A DNA stretch of 64,000 bases from Vampirovibrio chlorellavorus (GTDB taxonomy: Bacteria > Cyanobacteriota > Vampirovibrionia > Vampirovibrionales > Vampirovibrionaceae), in NCBI GenBank assembly GCA_003149345.1, contig QFWI01000008.1:62001-126000 (forward strand), in the 5' to 3' direction. Shown here one piece after another: positions 1-7,743 of this stretch (position 1 is its first letter; each line of letters starts with the position of its first letter). The position numbers and the translations under genes are program-made. The notes under the pieces are model-generated. The model made no database searches. It was not told where the DNA came from and saw only the letters and a list, made by a program, of their open reading frames with translations.

Positions 1-1
1 C

Positions 2-493
2 CGTCAACTGATTAACATGCACCCTCGGGTGAACCTGTTGAAGCCGGGCATTGGGGTGGGCGGCCACTGTATTGCCGTGGATCCCTGGTTCTTTGTGGAG
101 GCCTCGCCCATCAACACCCGATTGATCGCCACTTCCCGACTGGTCAACGATCGCATGCCCGACTACACCGTGCAGAAAATTCTTCAGGCGGTGGCCGATA
201 TTGAGCGCCCTCGTGTGCTGCTGGTGGGCTTGTCCTACAAGCCGGATGTGGCGGATACCCGGGAAAGTCCGGCCATGCGGGTCGTGGAACTGCTACAAGC
301 ACAGGCTCATGTGGATGTGGTCACCTATGATCCCTTATTAGAAGAGTATGCCGGGCTTACCTTGCACAGTGTGGCTCAGGATGCCGATTATATGGCTGTG
401 CTAGTGGGGCATACGGCTGTGCTGGAAGCACTGGAGCTGCACGGCGAGCAGATTCGCCATGCCATGCGCACCCCTCGCATTCAGGTATTTTAA
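2..493 (+). CDS. UDP-N-acetyl-D-mannosamine dehydrogenase-like protein, C-terminal part (5' end outside window)
   Basis: Partial gene: the reading frame is open from the first bases of the window and ends with TAA at 491-493. The visible ~163 residues are the C-terminal half of an NAD-dependent UDP-glucose/GDP-mannose dehydrogenase-family enzyme, which makes UDP-sugar uronic acids for surface polysaccharide. The stretch PGIGVGGHCIAVDPWFF is the family's central signature, and the HPRVN lead-in plus VDPWF resemble WecC (UDP-ManNAc dehydrogenase) more than UDP-glucose dehydrogenase. The later GLSYKPDVADTRESPA segment is the conserved start of the C-terminal UDP-binding domain. The active-site cysteine region lies upstream of the window. 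Exact sugar substrate is inferred, not shown. Confidence 0.85.
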   Translation, partial: RQLINMHPRVNLLKPGIGVGGHCIAVDPWFFVEASPINTRLIATSRLVNDRMPDYTVQKILQAVADIERPRVLLVGLSYKPDVADTRESPAMRVVELLQAQAHVDVVTYDPLLEEYAGLTLHSVAQDADYMAVLVGHTAVLEALELHGEQIRHAMRTPRIQVF

Positions 494-514
494 AATGCTT
501 TCAGGTATCTTAAA

Positions 515-665
515 AAGGTAAGGCTGCCCTCACAACACGTTTGTCACTGTTTGAGTACAGCGCGTTAAATATTGATGCTAAGGGGCAATTTGCCCAAATC
601 AATTCCACGGCTTGGCTGAGCTGCACGCAGTTTTTACAAACGTGTTGTGAGGGCAGCCTTACCTT
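515..665 (+). repeat. Dispersed ~150 bp inverted-repeat element, copy 1
   Basis: Perfect 28 bp terminal inverted repeats (515-542 and 638-665) containing the core CTCACAACACGTTT and its complement. The interior holds TTTGAGTACAGCGCGTTAAA and CCACGGCTTGGCTGAGCTGC, both found in other copies in this window (19671, 45159, 50067, 53707). It lies between convergent genes, directly beside a hairpin terminator. There is no ORF of any credible length. It could be a MITE-like non-autonomous element or a structured RNA/cruciform; no transposase is seen nearby. Confidence 0.9.
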
Positions 666-666
666 A

Positions 667-703
667 AAAGATCCTCCCCCGGGCTGGTGGGGAGGATCTT
701 TAA
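667..703 (-). terminator. Bidirectional hairpin terminator
   Basis: GATCCTCCCC and GGGGAGGATC form a strong stem around a short loop, with TTTT following on the minus strand and a shorter TTT run on the plus strand. It is placed to end the leftward gene at 751-1578 and possibly the rightward dehydrogenase gene. Confidence 0.75.
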
Positions 704-750
704 GTAGCAATTGATACAAATACCAATTTATACAGGTGAAAGTACCGCCT

Positions 751-1578
751 TTAACTCAGCGGGGTAATACCCATCAGTTCTTTCAGGGCAGCCAACTTTT
801 GGGCATTGGGGGCATCTTCTTCAGTCATGACTTTGGCGAAATCCACCACCGCTTTTGTGTGGAGGTTCGGCCCAAATCCTGCTTTTTCAAAAGCCTTGGC
901 CAGTTTGGGGTTTCCCGCTTTGGCCGCCTGCGATGTCAGGTTCCAGCCTTTGTCGTTTTGGGCAGGCAAATCCAGGACATCGACGAGGCGACGCACCGTT
1001 TCCGGGTAGGCTGCGGCTTTTTCAAACAGGCGTTGCGGATTTTCAGAAAAAACACCACGCGCGGCTCTTTTCAAGCGCTCAAGCTCTCTAGATAGGTACT
1101 TTTGGTCTATTCTTTCAGTGTCTTGCCACAGCGTGTCGATATTATAGCTGTCATCTTTGTTTTGGTGTTTTTTCAAAGACTCTACTATTTCATTGGTAAA
1201 GGTATCGGTTCCGTGATGAGCATCATTTTCTGGATCTTCCAGTAAGACTTCTTTATAAAGTAGCGACACTTCCTGACGGTTTTTCGGTAACGCTACGCCT
1301 GATTCTATGGCTACGAAAGTATCGTTCAATGCTGTGGCAGCTTCGTCCAATAATGCTTGTCTTCTGTCAAAGTCAGCGCTGACAGCATTCTGATAATCAT
1401 CGAACAATGGCATCAAATATCCATCCAGAAGTCTTTCTTTTCTCTCACGGTCGACAATTTTATGATATTTGGTGATATTTTCCATGAGTTTCAGAGCGTC
1501 TTTTCTCTGCGCACTATCGGCAACTTTGGTGGAAAAATATCCCTGGGTGTTGTTTGAAGCAGAGCCAATGGTGGTCAT
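751..1578 (-). CDS. Hypothetical helical protein (275 aa)
   Basis: Not recognised. The protein is soluble, highly charged and predicted to be almost entirely helical, with no signal peptide, membrane segment or cysteine. The N-terminus (MTTIGSASNNTQGYFS) is Ser/Thr/Asn rich and probably flexible. The remaining ~250 residues have a regular pattern of Leu, Glu and Lys, with a C-terminal segment of short paired helices (SQAAKAGNPKLAKAFEKAGF, then AQKLAALKELMG) that loosely resembles helical-repeat proteins. Transcribed alone; a terminator lies just downstream. Coding is supported by length, isolated position and a strong terminator. Confidence 0.65.
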   Translation of the reverse strand: MTTIGSASNNTQGYFSTKVADSAQRKDALKLMENITKYHKIVDRERKERLLDGYLMPLFDDYQNAVSADFDRRQALLDEAATALNDTFVAIESGVALPKNRQEVSLLYKEVLLEDPENDAHHGTDTFTNEIVESLKKHQNKDDSYNIDTLWQDTERIDQKYLSRELERLKRAARGVFSENPQRLFEKAAAYPETVRRLVDVLDLPAQNDKGWNLTSQAAKAGNPKLAKAFEKAGFGPNLHTKAVVDFAKVMTEEDAPNAQKLAALKELMGITPLS

Positions 1579-2152
1579 TGTATGTCATCCTTTGTATATA
1601 TGTACGACTAAGTTTGCGTATCCAGTGATGAAGAAGACAGATTAGCGAAAGTGAATTCGATACTATAAAGACAGGACACATCAGAATGATGCGCCCTGAT
1701 TCCCAGCTTTTTAAAAAGCGGCTAAATGTTGTAGATGCGCATTTTATAAAGCCCCAGACTGGCCTCAATGGCTCCAATGATCTGGGTCAGCCCTTGGCGG
1801 AAATCCGTTTGCGTTTGCCCGAGGGCCATCGTGATTTCGGTAAGCACGTGCGCTTAGAGCGGTCTTAACACCAGTTCCAGCACCGGCATCTCTTGCAGTG
1901 GCACCAGCGCTTTGGGGAAGAGGGTGGTGCAGGGCTGCTTCAGCCGGATGCCTTGGCCCACTGGCCAAAATAATGGCCCGTCCGGGTGGGGTGTGGTTGC
2001 CGGATGAACTGGATGAAAAAGCCGACAGGCCGAAATCCTTCGTTTGAGAGCGTTCCGTGGCCATGAATGAGCCCAATAGACCACAATCCCAGGCCTGTTC
2101 GGGGGTGTCTCAGGCGCTTATGAGGCAAGCCTGTTTAGGCTATAGTAAGGCA
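1579..2152. other. Intergenic region with gene remnants
   Basis: Apart from the nucleotidyltransferase relic at 1854-2040 I see no intact gene. It holds the upstream regions of the divergent genes at 751-1578 and 2153-2704. A TATAGT hexamer at 2141-2146 could be a -10 element, but it lies too close to the ATG at 2153 unless the gene starts further downstream. Confidence 0.4.
1854..2040 (-). pseudogene. Frameshifted sugar-nucleotidyltransferase relic
   Basis: On the minus strand one frame reads GRAIILASG and, after a one-base shift near position 1963, another continues GQGIRLKQ...LFPKALVPLQEMPVLELVL before a stop at 1854-1856. Joined, these give the N-terminal signature of NTP_transferase-family nucleotidyltransferases (LAxGxGxRL...PKxLxPVxxxPxLE). 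Nothing of the remaining ~200 residues of such an enzyme is recognisable, although a further open stretch continues down to about 1727. This is best read as a decaying gene fragment; sequencing error cannot fix it because the rest of the domain is absent. Confidence 0.6.
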
Positions 2153-2704
2153 ATGCGACCGCCCAATCAGTCTAATGTTTCTCAATCGAATGCTCCGGCG
2201 TCTAATGCTCCGCACTCTTCGCGGGTCTTGAAATGGCGTAAAGCGCAAGTGAGCGATCATGCGGACTTATGCCGCCTGATTACCGCCATGGCCCTGGAGA
2301 GTGAAAATCGCCAGCTGGACGCAAAGACATTGGCCGCCGGAGTGGCTGCCGTATTTGAGCAACCCCTGCGGGGCGTGTACTGGGTGTGGTGCGACGGAGA
2401 AGCGCCGGTGGGTTGCACCCTGATTACCCCGGAATGGAGTGACTGGAATAACGCCACGTACTGGTGGATTCAAAGTTTATACATTGAGCCTGCCTATCGA
2501 GGGCAAGGGGGGGTTGAGTCGGTGCTGGCAGAACTGGAGCAGGCGGCCCAGGCGGAGCATGTCCCCGAATTCCGGTTGTATGTAGAGCAACACAACCAGC
2601 GCGCCCAGCGGGTGTATTTGCGCAACGGCTTTGACGATCAGCATTACCGTTGCATGACCAAGGCCCTTTCTCACCAGATTTTGGCTGGTGAGAGGAAACA
2701 CTGA
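2153..2704 (+). CDS. GNAT-family N-acetyltransferase
   Basis: Acetyl-CoA-dependent N-acyltransferase of unknown substrate. The GNAT fold runs from about LKWRKAQVSDHADLCRLI to the end: a central strand YWWIQSLYIEPAYRGQGG contains the acetyl-CoA pyrophosphate loop (R-G-Q-G-G), followed by helix VESVLAELEQAA, and LYVEQHNQRAQRVYLRNGF is the usual late motif (N...A...Y...GF). The start is uncertain: the frame is open from 2057 and ATG at 2153 leaves a low-complexity Asn/Ser/Pro leader of ~27 residues; the domain itself begins near 2227, where a TTG is available. A run of seven G lies inside the acetyl-CoA loop codons. It converges on glpK with a gap of a few bases. Confidence 0.8.
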   Translation: MRPPNQSNVSQSNAPASNAPHSSRVLKWRKAQVSDHADLCRLITAMALESENRQLDAKTLAAGVAAVFEQPLRGVYWVWCDGEAPVGCTLITPEWSDWNNATYWWIQSLYIEPAYRGQGGVESVLAELEQAAQAEHVPEFRLYVEQHNQRAQRVYLRNGFDDQHYRCMTKALSHQILAGERKH

Positions 2705-2709
2705 CTTCA

Positions 2710-4209
2710 TTAAGACTTGGGCTTGCTGAGAACCCGGTCGACGCATTGCTGCCAGTCCGCCAATAAGCGCTCTCGCTCCTGGGCAGACATACGGGGTTCA
2801 AAGCGTTGCACCGGCTCCGGCAAGGCCTGAATGGCTTCCGGGTTGGGCCAGAACCCAACGGCCAAGCCCGCCAAATAACCGGCCCCTTTGGCGGTCAACT
2901 CCGCATCATCGGTTCTTTCCACCGGAACATTTAAAATATCGGCCAAAAACTGCATTAAAAAGTCGGATCGGGTTACCCCGCCGTCCACACGCAAGCGCTC
3001 CATGGTCAATCCGGCTTCCGATTGCATGGCGGCCAATACCGCCTGCGTCTGGTAAGCCATGGATTCCAGAGCGGCCCGCACCAGGTGGGCTTTGCCAGTA
3101 TCCTGCGTAATACCTAGTACGGCTCCCCGGGCGTCGCTATCCCAGTAGGGCGCCCCCAGCCCGGCAAAGGCGGGCACCAGATATACCCCTTCGTTATGGG
3201 GAATACTTTGGGCCAGTGCGTCGATTTCCCGTACGTGGGCAAAGGCGTCCAGTTTTTTATTCAGCCACTCCAAAGCGGCTCCGGCGAAGAAGATGGCCCC
3301 TTCCAGGGCATAGGCCGGTTTCCCGTTGGCATCGGTGCCCAGGGTGGTGAGCAAGCCCTCGCTGGAATCAACCGGGGTTTGCCCGGTGTTCATAACCAGA
3401 AAAGCCCCGGTGCCGTAAGTGCTTTTGGCCGTACCGGGTAGCCAGCACTTCTGCCCATGCAAGGCCGCCTGTTGATCACCCACGATGCCTGCCAAAGGCA
3501 CGGTCACGCCCTCGGTGAAGCGTGGGTCAATCATCCCGATTTGCTCAGAAGACCCTACCACTTTGGGCAAAATGGCCGCCGGAATTTCAAACAGATTCAA
3601 CAGATCGCTGTCCCAGACCCGCTGGTGAATGTTGAATACCATGGTGCGGGAGGCGTTGGTCACATCGGTCACATGGCATTGTCCGCCCGTCAGTTTCCAG
3701 AGAATGTAGGTGTCCACCGTGCCAAACAACAGTCGGCGAGCGGATAAGAGCTGCTGGGCTTGGGGCACGTTTTGCAGAATCCAGCGGATTTTGGAGGCTG
3801 AGAAATAGGCGTCAATCACCAGCCCGGTTTTTTCCTGAATCATAGGGCCGTGTCCCTGCCGCTTGAGTGTTTCGCAAAACTCGGCGGTACGGCGACATTG
3901 CCAGACAATGGCGTTGTAAACCGGCTCCCCGGTTTGGCTGTCCCATAAAATGACGGTTTCCCGCTGATTGGTCAGCCCAGCCACAGCCAGGTTTTCCCAG
4001 CGTAAGCCCGCCTCCTGCAATGCGGCCTGAGCTACTTGCAGGGTAATGTCCCACAATTCTTGGGGGCGATGCTCCACCCAGCCGGGTTGCGGGTACAGTT
4101 GCTCAAAGTTTTGCTGGCTGCGGGCCACAATGATACCGTTGGCATCCATAATGCAGGCCCGAATACTGGTGGTTCCATGATCGAACACCAAAACGTGCGA
4201 GCGGCTCAC
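2710..4209 (-). CDS. glpK: Glycerol kinase
   Basis: FGGY-family kinase that phosphorylates glycerol to glycerol 3-phosphate in the cytoplasm using ATP. The N-terminus VLVFDHGTTSIRACIMD is the family's phosphate-binding motif; TNQRET, CRRT and the later VDGGVTRSDFLMQFLADIL are the usual substrate and ATP-domain motifs, and GLGAPYWDSDARG is the typical FGGY signature region. About 499 residues, normal for the family. The frame is open to a TTG at 4224, but GTG at 4209 gives the expected short N-terminus (MSRSHVLVFDHG) and is chosen here. It lies immediately after xseB on the same strand with only a few bases between, so the two are probably cotranscribed. No glycerol facilitator or glycerol-3-phosphate dehydrogenase is in the window. 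Confidence 0.95.
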   Translation of the reverse strand: MSRSHVLVFDHGTTSIRACIMDANGIIVARSQQNFEQLYPQPGWVEHRPQELWDITLQVAQAALQEAGLRWENLAVAGLTNQRETVILWDSQTGEPVYNAIVWQCRRTAEFCETLKRQGHGPMIQEKTGLVIDAYFSASKIRWILQNVPQAQQLLSARRLLFGTVDTYILWKLTGGQCHVTDVTNASRTMVFNIHQRVWDSDLLNLFEIPAAILPKVVGSSEQIGMIDPRFTEGVTVPLAGIVGDQQAALHGQKCWLPGTAKSTYGTGAFLVMNTGQTPVDSSEGLLTTLGTDANGKPAYALEGAIFFAGAALEWLNKKLDAFAHVREIDALAQSIPHNEGVYLVPAFAGLGAPYWDSDARGAVLGITQDTGKAHLVRAALESMAYQTQAVLAAMQSEAGLTMERLRVDGGVTRSDFLMQFLADILNVPVERTDDAELTAKGAGYLAGLAVGFWPNPEAIQALPEPVQRFEPRMSAQERERLLADWQQCVDRVLSKPKS

Positions 4210-4213
4210 CGCA

Positions 4214-4447
4214 TCAAACCTCAAAGGGGCGGGTTAGGCTTTCCCCATCTTCCTGTAAGGTTTTGACCAGCTCTTCTACCTTGCCCCGGGCTTCGGTCAG
4301 CTTGGTCTGGCAAATTTTAATATGCCCAACCCCGTCTTCAAACAATGTCAGGGCTTCTTCCAGGGGCAAGGATTCCGAGCGGAAGCGTTCCACGATTTCT
4401 TCCAGTGCCTGGGAGGATTCAGAGAAAGTGGGAGTCTTGGCAGCCAT
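4214..4447 (-). CDS. xseB: Exodeoxyribonuclease VII small subunit
   Basis: Small helical subunit that coats the XseA core of exonuclease VII, an enzyme that degrades single-stranded DNA to short oligonucleotides. The motif FSESSQALEEIVERFRSESL...LEEALTLFEDGVG is the family hallmark. The frame stays open to 4504, but ATG at 4447 (MAAKTPTFSE) has AAGGAT at the right distance and gives a protein of 77 residues, typical of the family. Follows xseA by ~65 bases; glpK follows it. Confidence 0.93.
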   Translation of the reverse strand: MAAKTPTFSESSQALEEIVERFRSESLPLEEALTLFEDGVGHIKICQTKLTEARGKVEELVKTLQEDGESLTRPFEV

Positions 4448-4512
4448 GTGGGTTATCCTTGTTCCTATTCCTTGGTTCGTACTCGTTCGTTCGTATTCGT
4501 TCAAATTAAAAA

Positions 4513-5826
4513 TTATGGAAGATTCGGGGAGGGAATGGTTTCCAGGGCTTGTACCTGTTTGACCTGTGCGGATACTGTACCATCGGCCAGGCGCAGTTGA
4601 AACGGTTCACCGGTTTTTAGTTGTCGCACGGATCGAATCACCTGCCCCTCGCTCGTACTGGCCACACCATAGCCTCGGGCCAGGGTGGTTAAGGGGTTGT
4701 AAGCGTTCAGCACCGAAACCGATTCGGCCAAACCCTGTTCCTTTTTTTGAAAGAGCATATCAAAGCGAGACAGCAGGCGTTCTTTCTTTTGCATCAGCTG
4801 ATGGCCGGCATTTTCCAGATAACTTTGATGCAATTCCACCATGCGGGTGGCGTTCAAATCCAGGGTTTGCTCGTGGTACAGAATGACTTCTGCCATGGCT
4901 TCCATCAGTTCACGGGCCAGGCTGGCCTGATTCTCGAGAATGGCCTGCAAGTCGGGCACGGCCCAATCGGCGGCGGCTGTGGGCGTGGAGGCGGAATAGT
5001 CCGCTGCTGCGTCAGCCAGAGCGTAATCCGGTTCGTGTCCAATCCCGGTGACAATGGGGATCTGGCTTTCAAAAATGGCCCGCACCACGGGTTCTTCACT
5101 AAAGCAGAACAGGTCTTCAAAGGAGCCGCCACCCCGCCCTACGATCAGGGTATCCAGCCGATAATGGGGATGGTTCAACTCCCGAATGGCCGCCGCGATT
5201 TCCTGGGCGGCCCCGTCCCCTTGCACTTTGACGGGGTGCAGCAACACATCCACCAGCGGGTTTTTGCGACGTATAACCCGTAACATGTCGTGAATGACCG
5301 CCCCGGTTGATGAAGTGACAATACCAATGCGCTGGGGGAATTCAGGAATTTCCTGCTTGTACTCCGCCATAAACAGCCCTTCGGCTTCCAGGCGGGCTTT
5401 AATTTGCTGGAAGGCCAGTTGCAAGGCCCCCACGCCGACCGGTTCCATTTTGCTGCCCACAATGGAGTAACTGCCACTGGGGCGATAAATTTCCAGGCGT
5501 CCGGTGAGGTAAACCTCCAATCCGTCTTGCAGATCAAAGGTCAGCCGGTTGGCCGTGCTGGCCCATAAAATGCCGTTAATAGAGGCCCCTTCGTCTTTGA
5601 GCGTGTAATAAACATGCCCCCGGGAGGAGCGCTTGACGTTGGAAATTTCGCCCTGAATGACCACGGCATGGCCAATGATCGGGTGTTCCTCAATGGCCGC
5701 TTCCAGCAGGGCTGTAATTTCCGAGACTGTATAACTGCTTTTTTCAGGAACTGAACCTTCCAACAAGGCGGAAAAATCCAGTTGCTGCTGGCTTACACTG
5801 CCTGTTTTTGCCTTTCGGGGCGGCAT
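4513..5826 (-). CDS. xseA: Exodeoxyribonuclease VII large subunit
   Basis: Catalytic subunit of exonuclease VII. An N-terminal OB-fold (VIQGEISNVKRSSRGHVYYT, residues ~55-140) is followed by the nuclease domain: RIGIVTSSTGAVIHDM, LLHPVKVQGDGAA, VGRGGGSFEDL and TGIGHEPD are all family motifs. A long coiled-coil region after residue ~290 is usual and binds XseB. At 437 residues it is of ordinary length. Start MPPRKAKTG at 5826; an 11-G tract lies 37 bases upstream. Operon with xseB and probably glpK. Confidence 0.95.
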   Translation of the reverse strand: MPPRKAKTGSVSQQQLDFSALLEGSVPEKSSYTVSEITALLEAAIEEHPIIGHAVVIQGEISNVKRSSRGHVYYTLKDEGASINGILWASTANRLTFDLQDGLEVYLTGRLEIYRPSGSYSIVGSKMEPVGVGALQLAFQQIKARLEAEGLFMAEYKQEIPEFPQRIGIVTSSTGAVIHDMLRVIRRKNPLVDVLLHPVKVQGDGAAQEIAAAIRELNHPHYRLDTLIVGRGGGSFEDLFCFSEEPVVRAIFESQIPIVTGIGHEPDYALADAAADYSASTPTAAADWAVPDLQAILENQASLARELMEAMAEVILYHEQTLDLNATRMVELHQSYLENAGHQLMQKKERLLSRFDMLFQKKEQGLAESVSVLNAYNPLTTLARGYGVASTSEGQVIRSVRQLKTGEPFQLRLADGTVSAQVKQVQALETIPSPNLP

Positions 5827-5862
5827 ATCGACTCTCTCAAAACAACAACTTTTCCGGTAATC

Positions 5863-5873
5863 GGGGGGGGGGG
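5863..5873. repeat. Homopolymeric tract of 11 G
   Basis: Eleven consecutive G on the plus strand (C on the coding strand of xseA), 37-47 bases upstream of the xseA start. The position would suit slipped-strand variation of promoter spacing, but length may also be a sequencing artefact. Confidence 0.6.
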
Positions 5874-5972
5874 CCTGAAATGGAAAAGTTACTCTAGCTC
5901 AACGTCAATGGCTTTATCAGCCATCGCTAGCATACGATAAACGGCGATGAAAAATAAGCGTCGCCCCCGATT

Positions 5973-6491
5973 TTATTGATCCGACTCGATTTCCCCTTCA
6001 AACTTGAAGTCAGATGCTTTTAAATTGGATAAGAAATTTTTAAACGCCTCGGCCTCGGCCTCATCCCGCTCTTGATCCGTAGAGATGGTGCCTTCGGCCA
6101 TGACGTTGGCGGTGGCGAAAATTTGCACCTTGGCTTTCAAGGCCAGGGCAATGGCGTCCGATGGTCTGGCGTCAATAATGTGCTGGGTGCCATCGGCATT
6201 GGATAGATAGACACTGGCAAAGTAAGTGTCTGAGTTGATGTCGTTAATTTCAATTTTGGTGATGTTGTAGCCCAGCGTTTCTACAATGTTTCCCAGCAGG
6301 TCGTGGGTCATGGGCCGGGCCGATTTGATATCTTCCAGCTGGCGGATGATAGCACTGGCCTCGGCAGTGCCAATCCAGATGGGCAAGGCACGACGGTTTT
6401 CCTGATCGTTCAGCACCACAATGGGCGTCCCCGTTCGTGTATCCAGTGCGATACCCATTACATACAATTCAACTAGCGGTAAACTCTCCAA
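5973..6491 (-). CDS. Bifunctional nuclease family protein (DUF151/BFN)
   Basis: Small protein of the BFN/DUF151 family, described in plants and cyanobacteria/actinobacteria as a nuclease acting on RNA and DNA; physiological role unclear. Characteristic blocks are present: LVVLN-like PIVVLNDQENRRALPIWIG, the segment SARPMTHDLLGNIVETLG, and IDARPSDAIALALKAKVQIF. A C-terminal acidic tail of about 30 residues (DQERDEAEAEAFKNFLSNL) ends the protein, probably a UVR-like helical piece. Start MESLPLVELY is immediately followed by the first domain strand. Stands between xseA and lepB on the same strand with gaps of ~100-150 bases. Confidence 0.88.
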   Translation of the reverse strand: MESLPLVELYVMGIALDTRTGTPIVVLNDQENRRALPIWIGTAEASAIIRQLEDIKSARPMTHDLLGNIVETLGYNITKIEINDINSDTYFASVYLSNADGTQHIIDARPSDAIALALKAKVQIFATANVMAEGTISTDQERDEAEAEAFKNFLSNLKASDFKFEGEIESDQ

Positions 6492-6588
6492 ATCCTAATC
6501 CTCAACAGAAACGATAAAGCCCCTTTAGTCTATAGGCTTTATTATACTGTATATTTACTAAAATTCGGAAACGTTACGATCGAAACTG

Positions 6589-7674
6589 CTATTTGCCCGC
6601 CTGGTAGGGCGCGGGCGGCAATGATCCCACCCGATTCAAGGGCCAAATGCGGAAAACAGCCCTGCCAATCATCCGCTCGTCTCGGGCAAAGCCCCAATAG
6701 CGACTATCCAGACTTTGGTTCCGGTTGTCGCCCATCATGTAATACTGCCCTGCAGGGATTTTAACAGGGCCGCAGTAGGGTTCCGGCTTGACCAAAGTAC
6801 AGGTGGCCGCAATTTCATTGATATAGGGCTCATCGAGCTTTTTACCGTTGACCCAGACCCCTTCCCCGGGAATCACTTCCACCGTGTCCCCGGGCAATCC
6901 GATCAAGCGCTTGATGTAAGCCACGTCAATGTAGTCATCTTTTTTATAGAGAAGACCGGAAAAACCCGTCCAGCGCAGAAACAAACTGACCGGATCCTTT
7001 TTCAGTTGGCTCATGGGGGGATAAAAAACCAGAATATCCCCACGCTGGTAGGGGCGATTCCAACGGGTGACCCGCTCAATGACCAGCCGATCGTTCACCT
7101 GCAAGCCCGGCAGCATGGATTCGGATGGGATCAGTCGAAGTTCGCCGATGAAACTTTTAATCACAATCAGGAAGAACAGAACGAAGGCCACCACTTCAAG
7201 CAATTCTTTGGCCAAAAACAAAACCGTATTCCGACCTTGCTTTCGCTTGACCCGTACCAGGCTGTTATCAATCTTCTCGGGAGAAATTTGAAATTTCTGA
7301 ATAACCTGGCTCAGGGCGGGCTCGCTGGACATACACGCCGCTTTCAGCAGATGTTCCACATCCACCAGCACGGTTTTGGAGCCCGCCGCAGTGCCCGTTG
7401 TTTTGGCCAGCGTTTCGGCAGTGGCCAGCAAGCTGTCCCCGGTCGCTGGCGGGGAGGGTAATGAAGCCGCTTGCTTCAAATGCTTGCCAAAGGCGCGCGG
7501 CGAAGCGTGCAGCTCTTTCAGCAAGCTGTCCAGCCGGTTGAACGGGCGATGGGTCATCAACAAGGCCTGGAAATACACGCGATCGCTGGGCTTTGAAAGT
7601 CCTGCCTTTTTGGCCAATTTGCCTGCCAGATGGATGACGTCTTTTACATCTTCGGAATAGCGAACGGTTTCCAA
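6589..7674 (-). CDS. lepB: Signal peptidase I with N-terminal Clp-N-like domain
   Basis: Membrane serine protease that removes signal peptides from exported proteins. The C-terminal two thirds are ordinary: transmembrane segment (residues ~157-174), nucleophile Ser186 in PSESMLPG, general-base Lys255 in YIKRLIGLPGD, and the C-terminal box MGDNRNQSLDSRYWG. Unusual is a 140-residue cytoplasmic N-terminal extension made of two similar helical repeats (about 5-70 and 80-143); the second, VDVEHLLKAA followed by LSQVIQKFQISPEKI, reads like the substrate/adaptor-binding Clp N-domain (R domain) of ClpA/C/B. Start is TTG at 7674 with GAGGA at proper spacing. Standard bacterial LepB is ~170-320 residues, so this is a fusion. 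Clp-N assignment is by eye. Confidence 0.9.
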   Translation of the reverse strand: METVRYSEDVKDVIHLAGKLAKKAGLSKPSDRVYFQALLMTHRPFNRLDSLLKELHASPRAFGKHLKQAASLPSPPATGDSLLATAETLAKTTGTAAGSKTVLVDVEHLLKAACMSSEPALSQVIQKFQISPEKIDNSLVRVKRKQGRNTVLFLAKELLEVVAFVLFFLIVIKSFIGELRLIPSESMLPGLQVNDRLVIERVTRWNRPYQRGDILVFYPPMSQLKKDPVSLFLRWTGFSGLLYKKDDYIDVAYIKRLIGLPGDTVEVIPGEGVWVNGKKLDEPYINEIAATCTLVKPEPYCGPVKIPAGQYYMMGDNRNQSLDSRYWGFARDERMIGRAVFRIWPLNRVGSLPPAPYQAGK

Positions 7675-7743
7675 GTAAAAATCCTCGTATGCCCCAAAAA
7701 AACTCGGTACTGCCCACCGGACGGCAGGGTTCCCATTCTAATA

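Noticed and set aside
515..665. TTAA target-site duplication around repeat copy 1
   Set aside because: TTAA occurs at both edges of copy 1, but the other copies do not show a consistent duplication, so I do not claim transposition.
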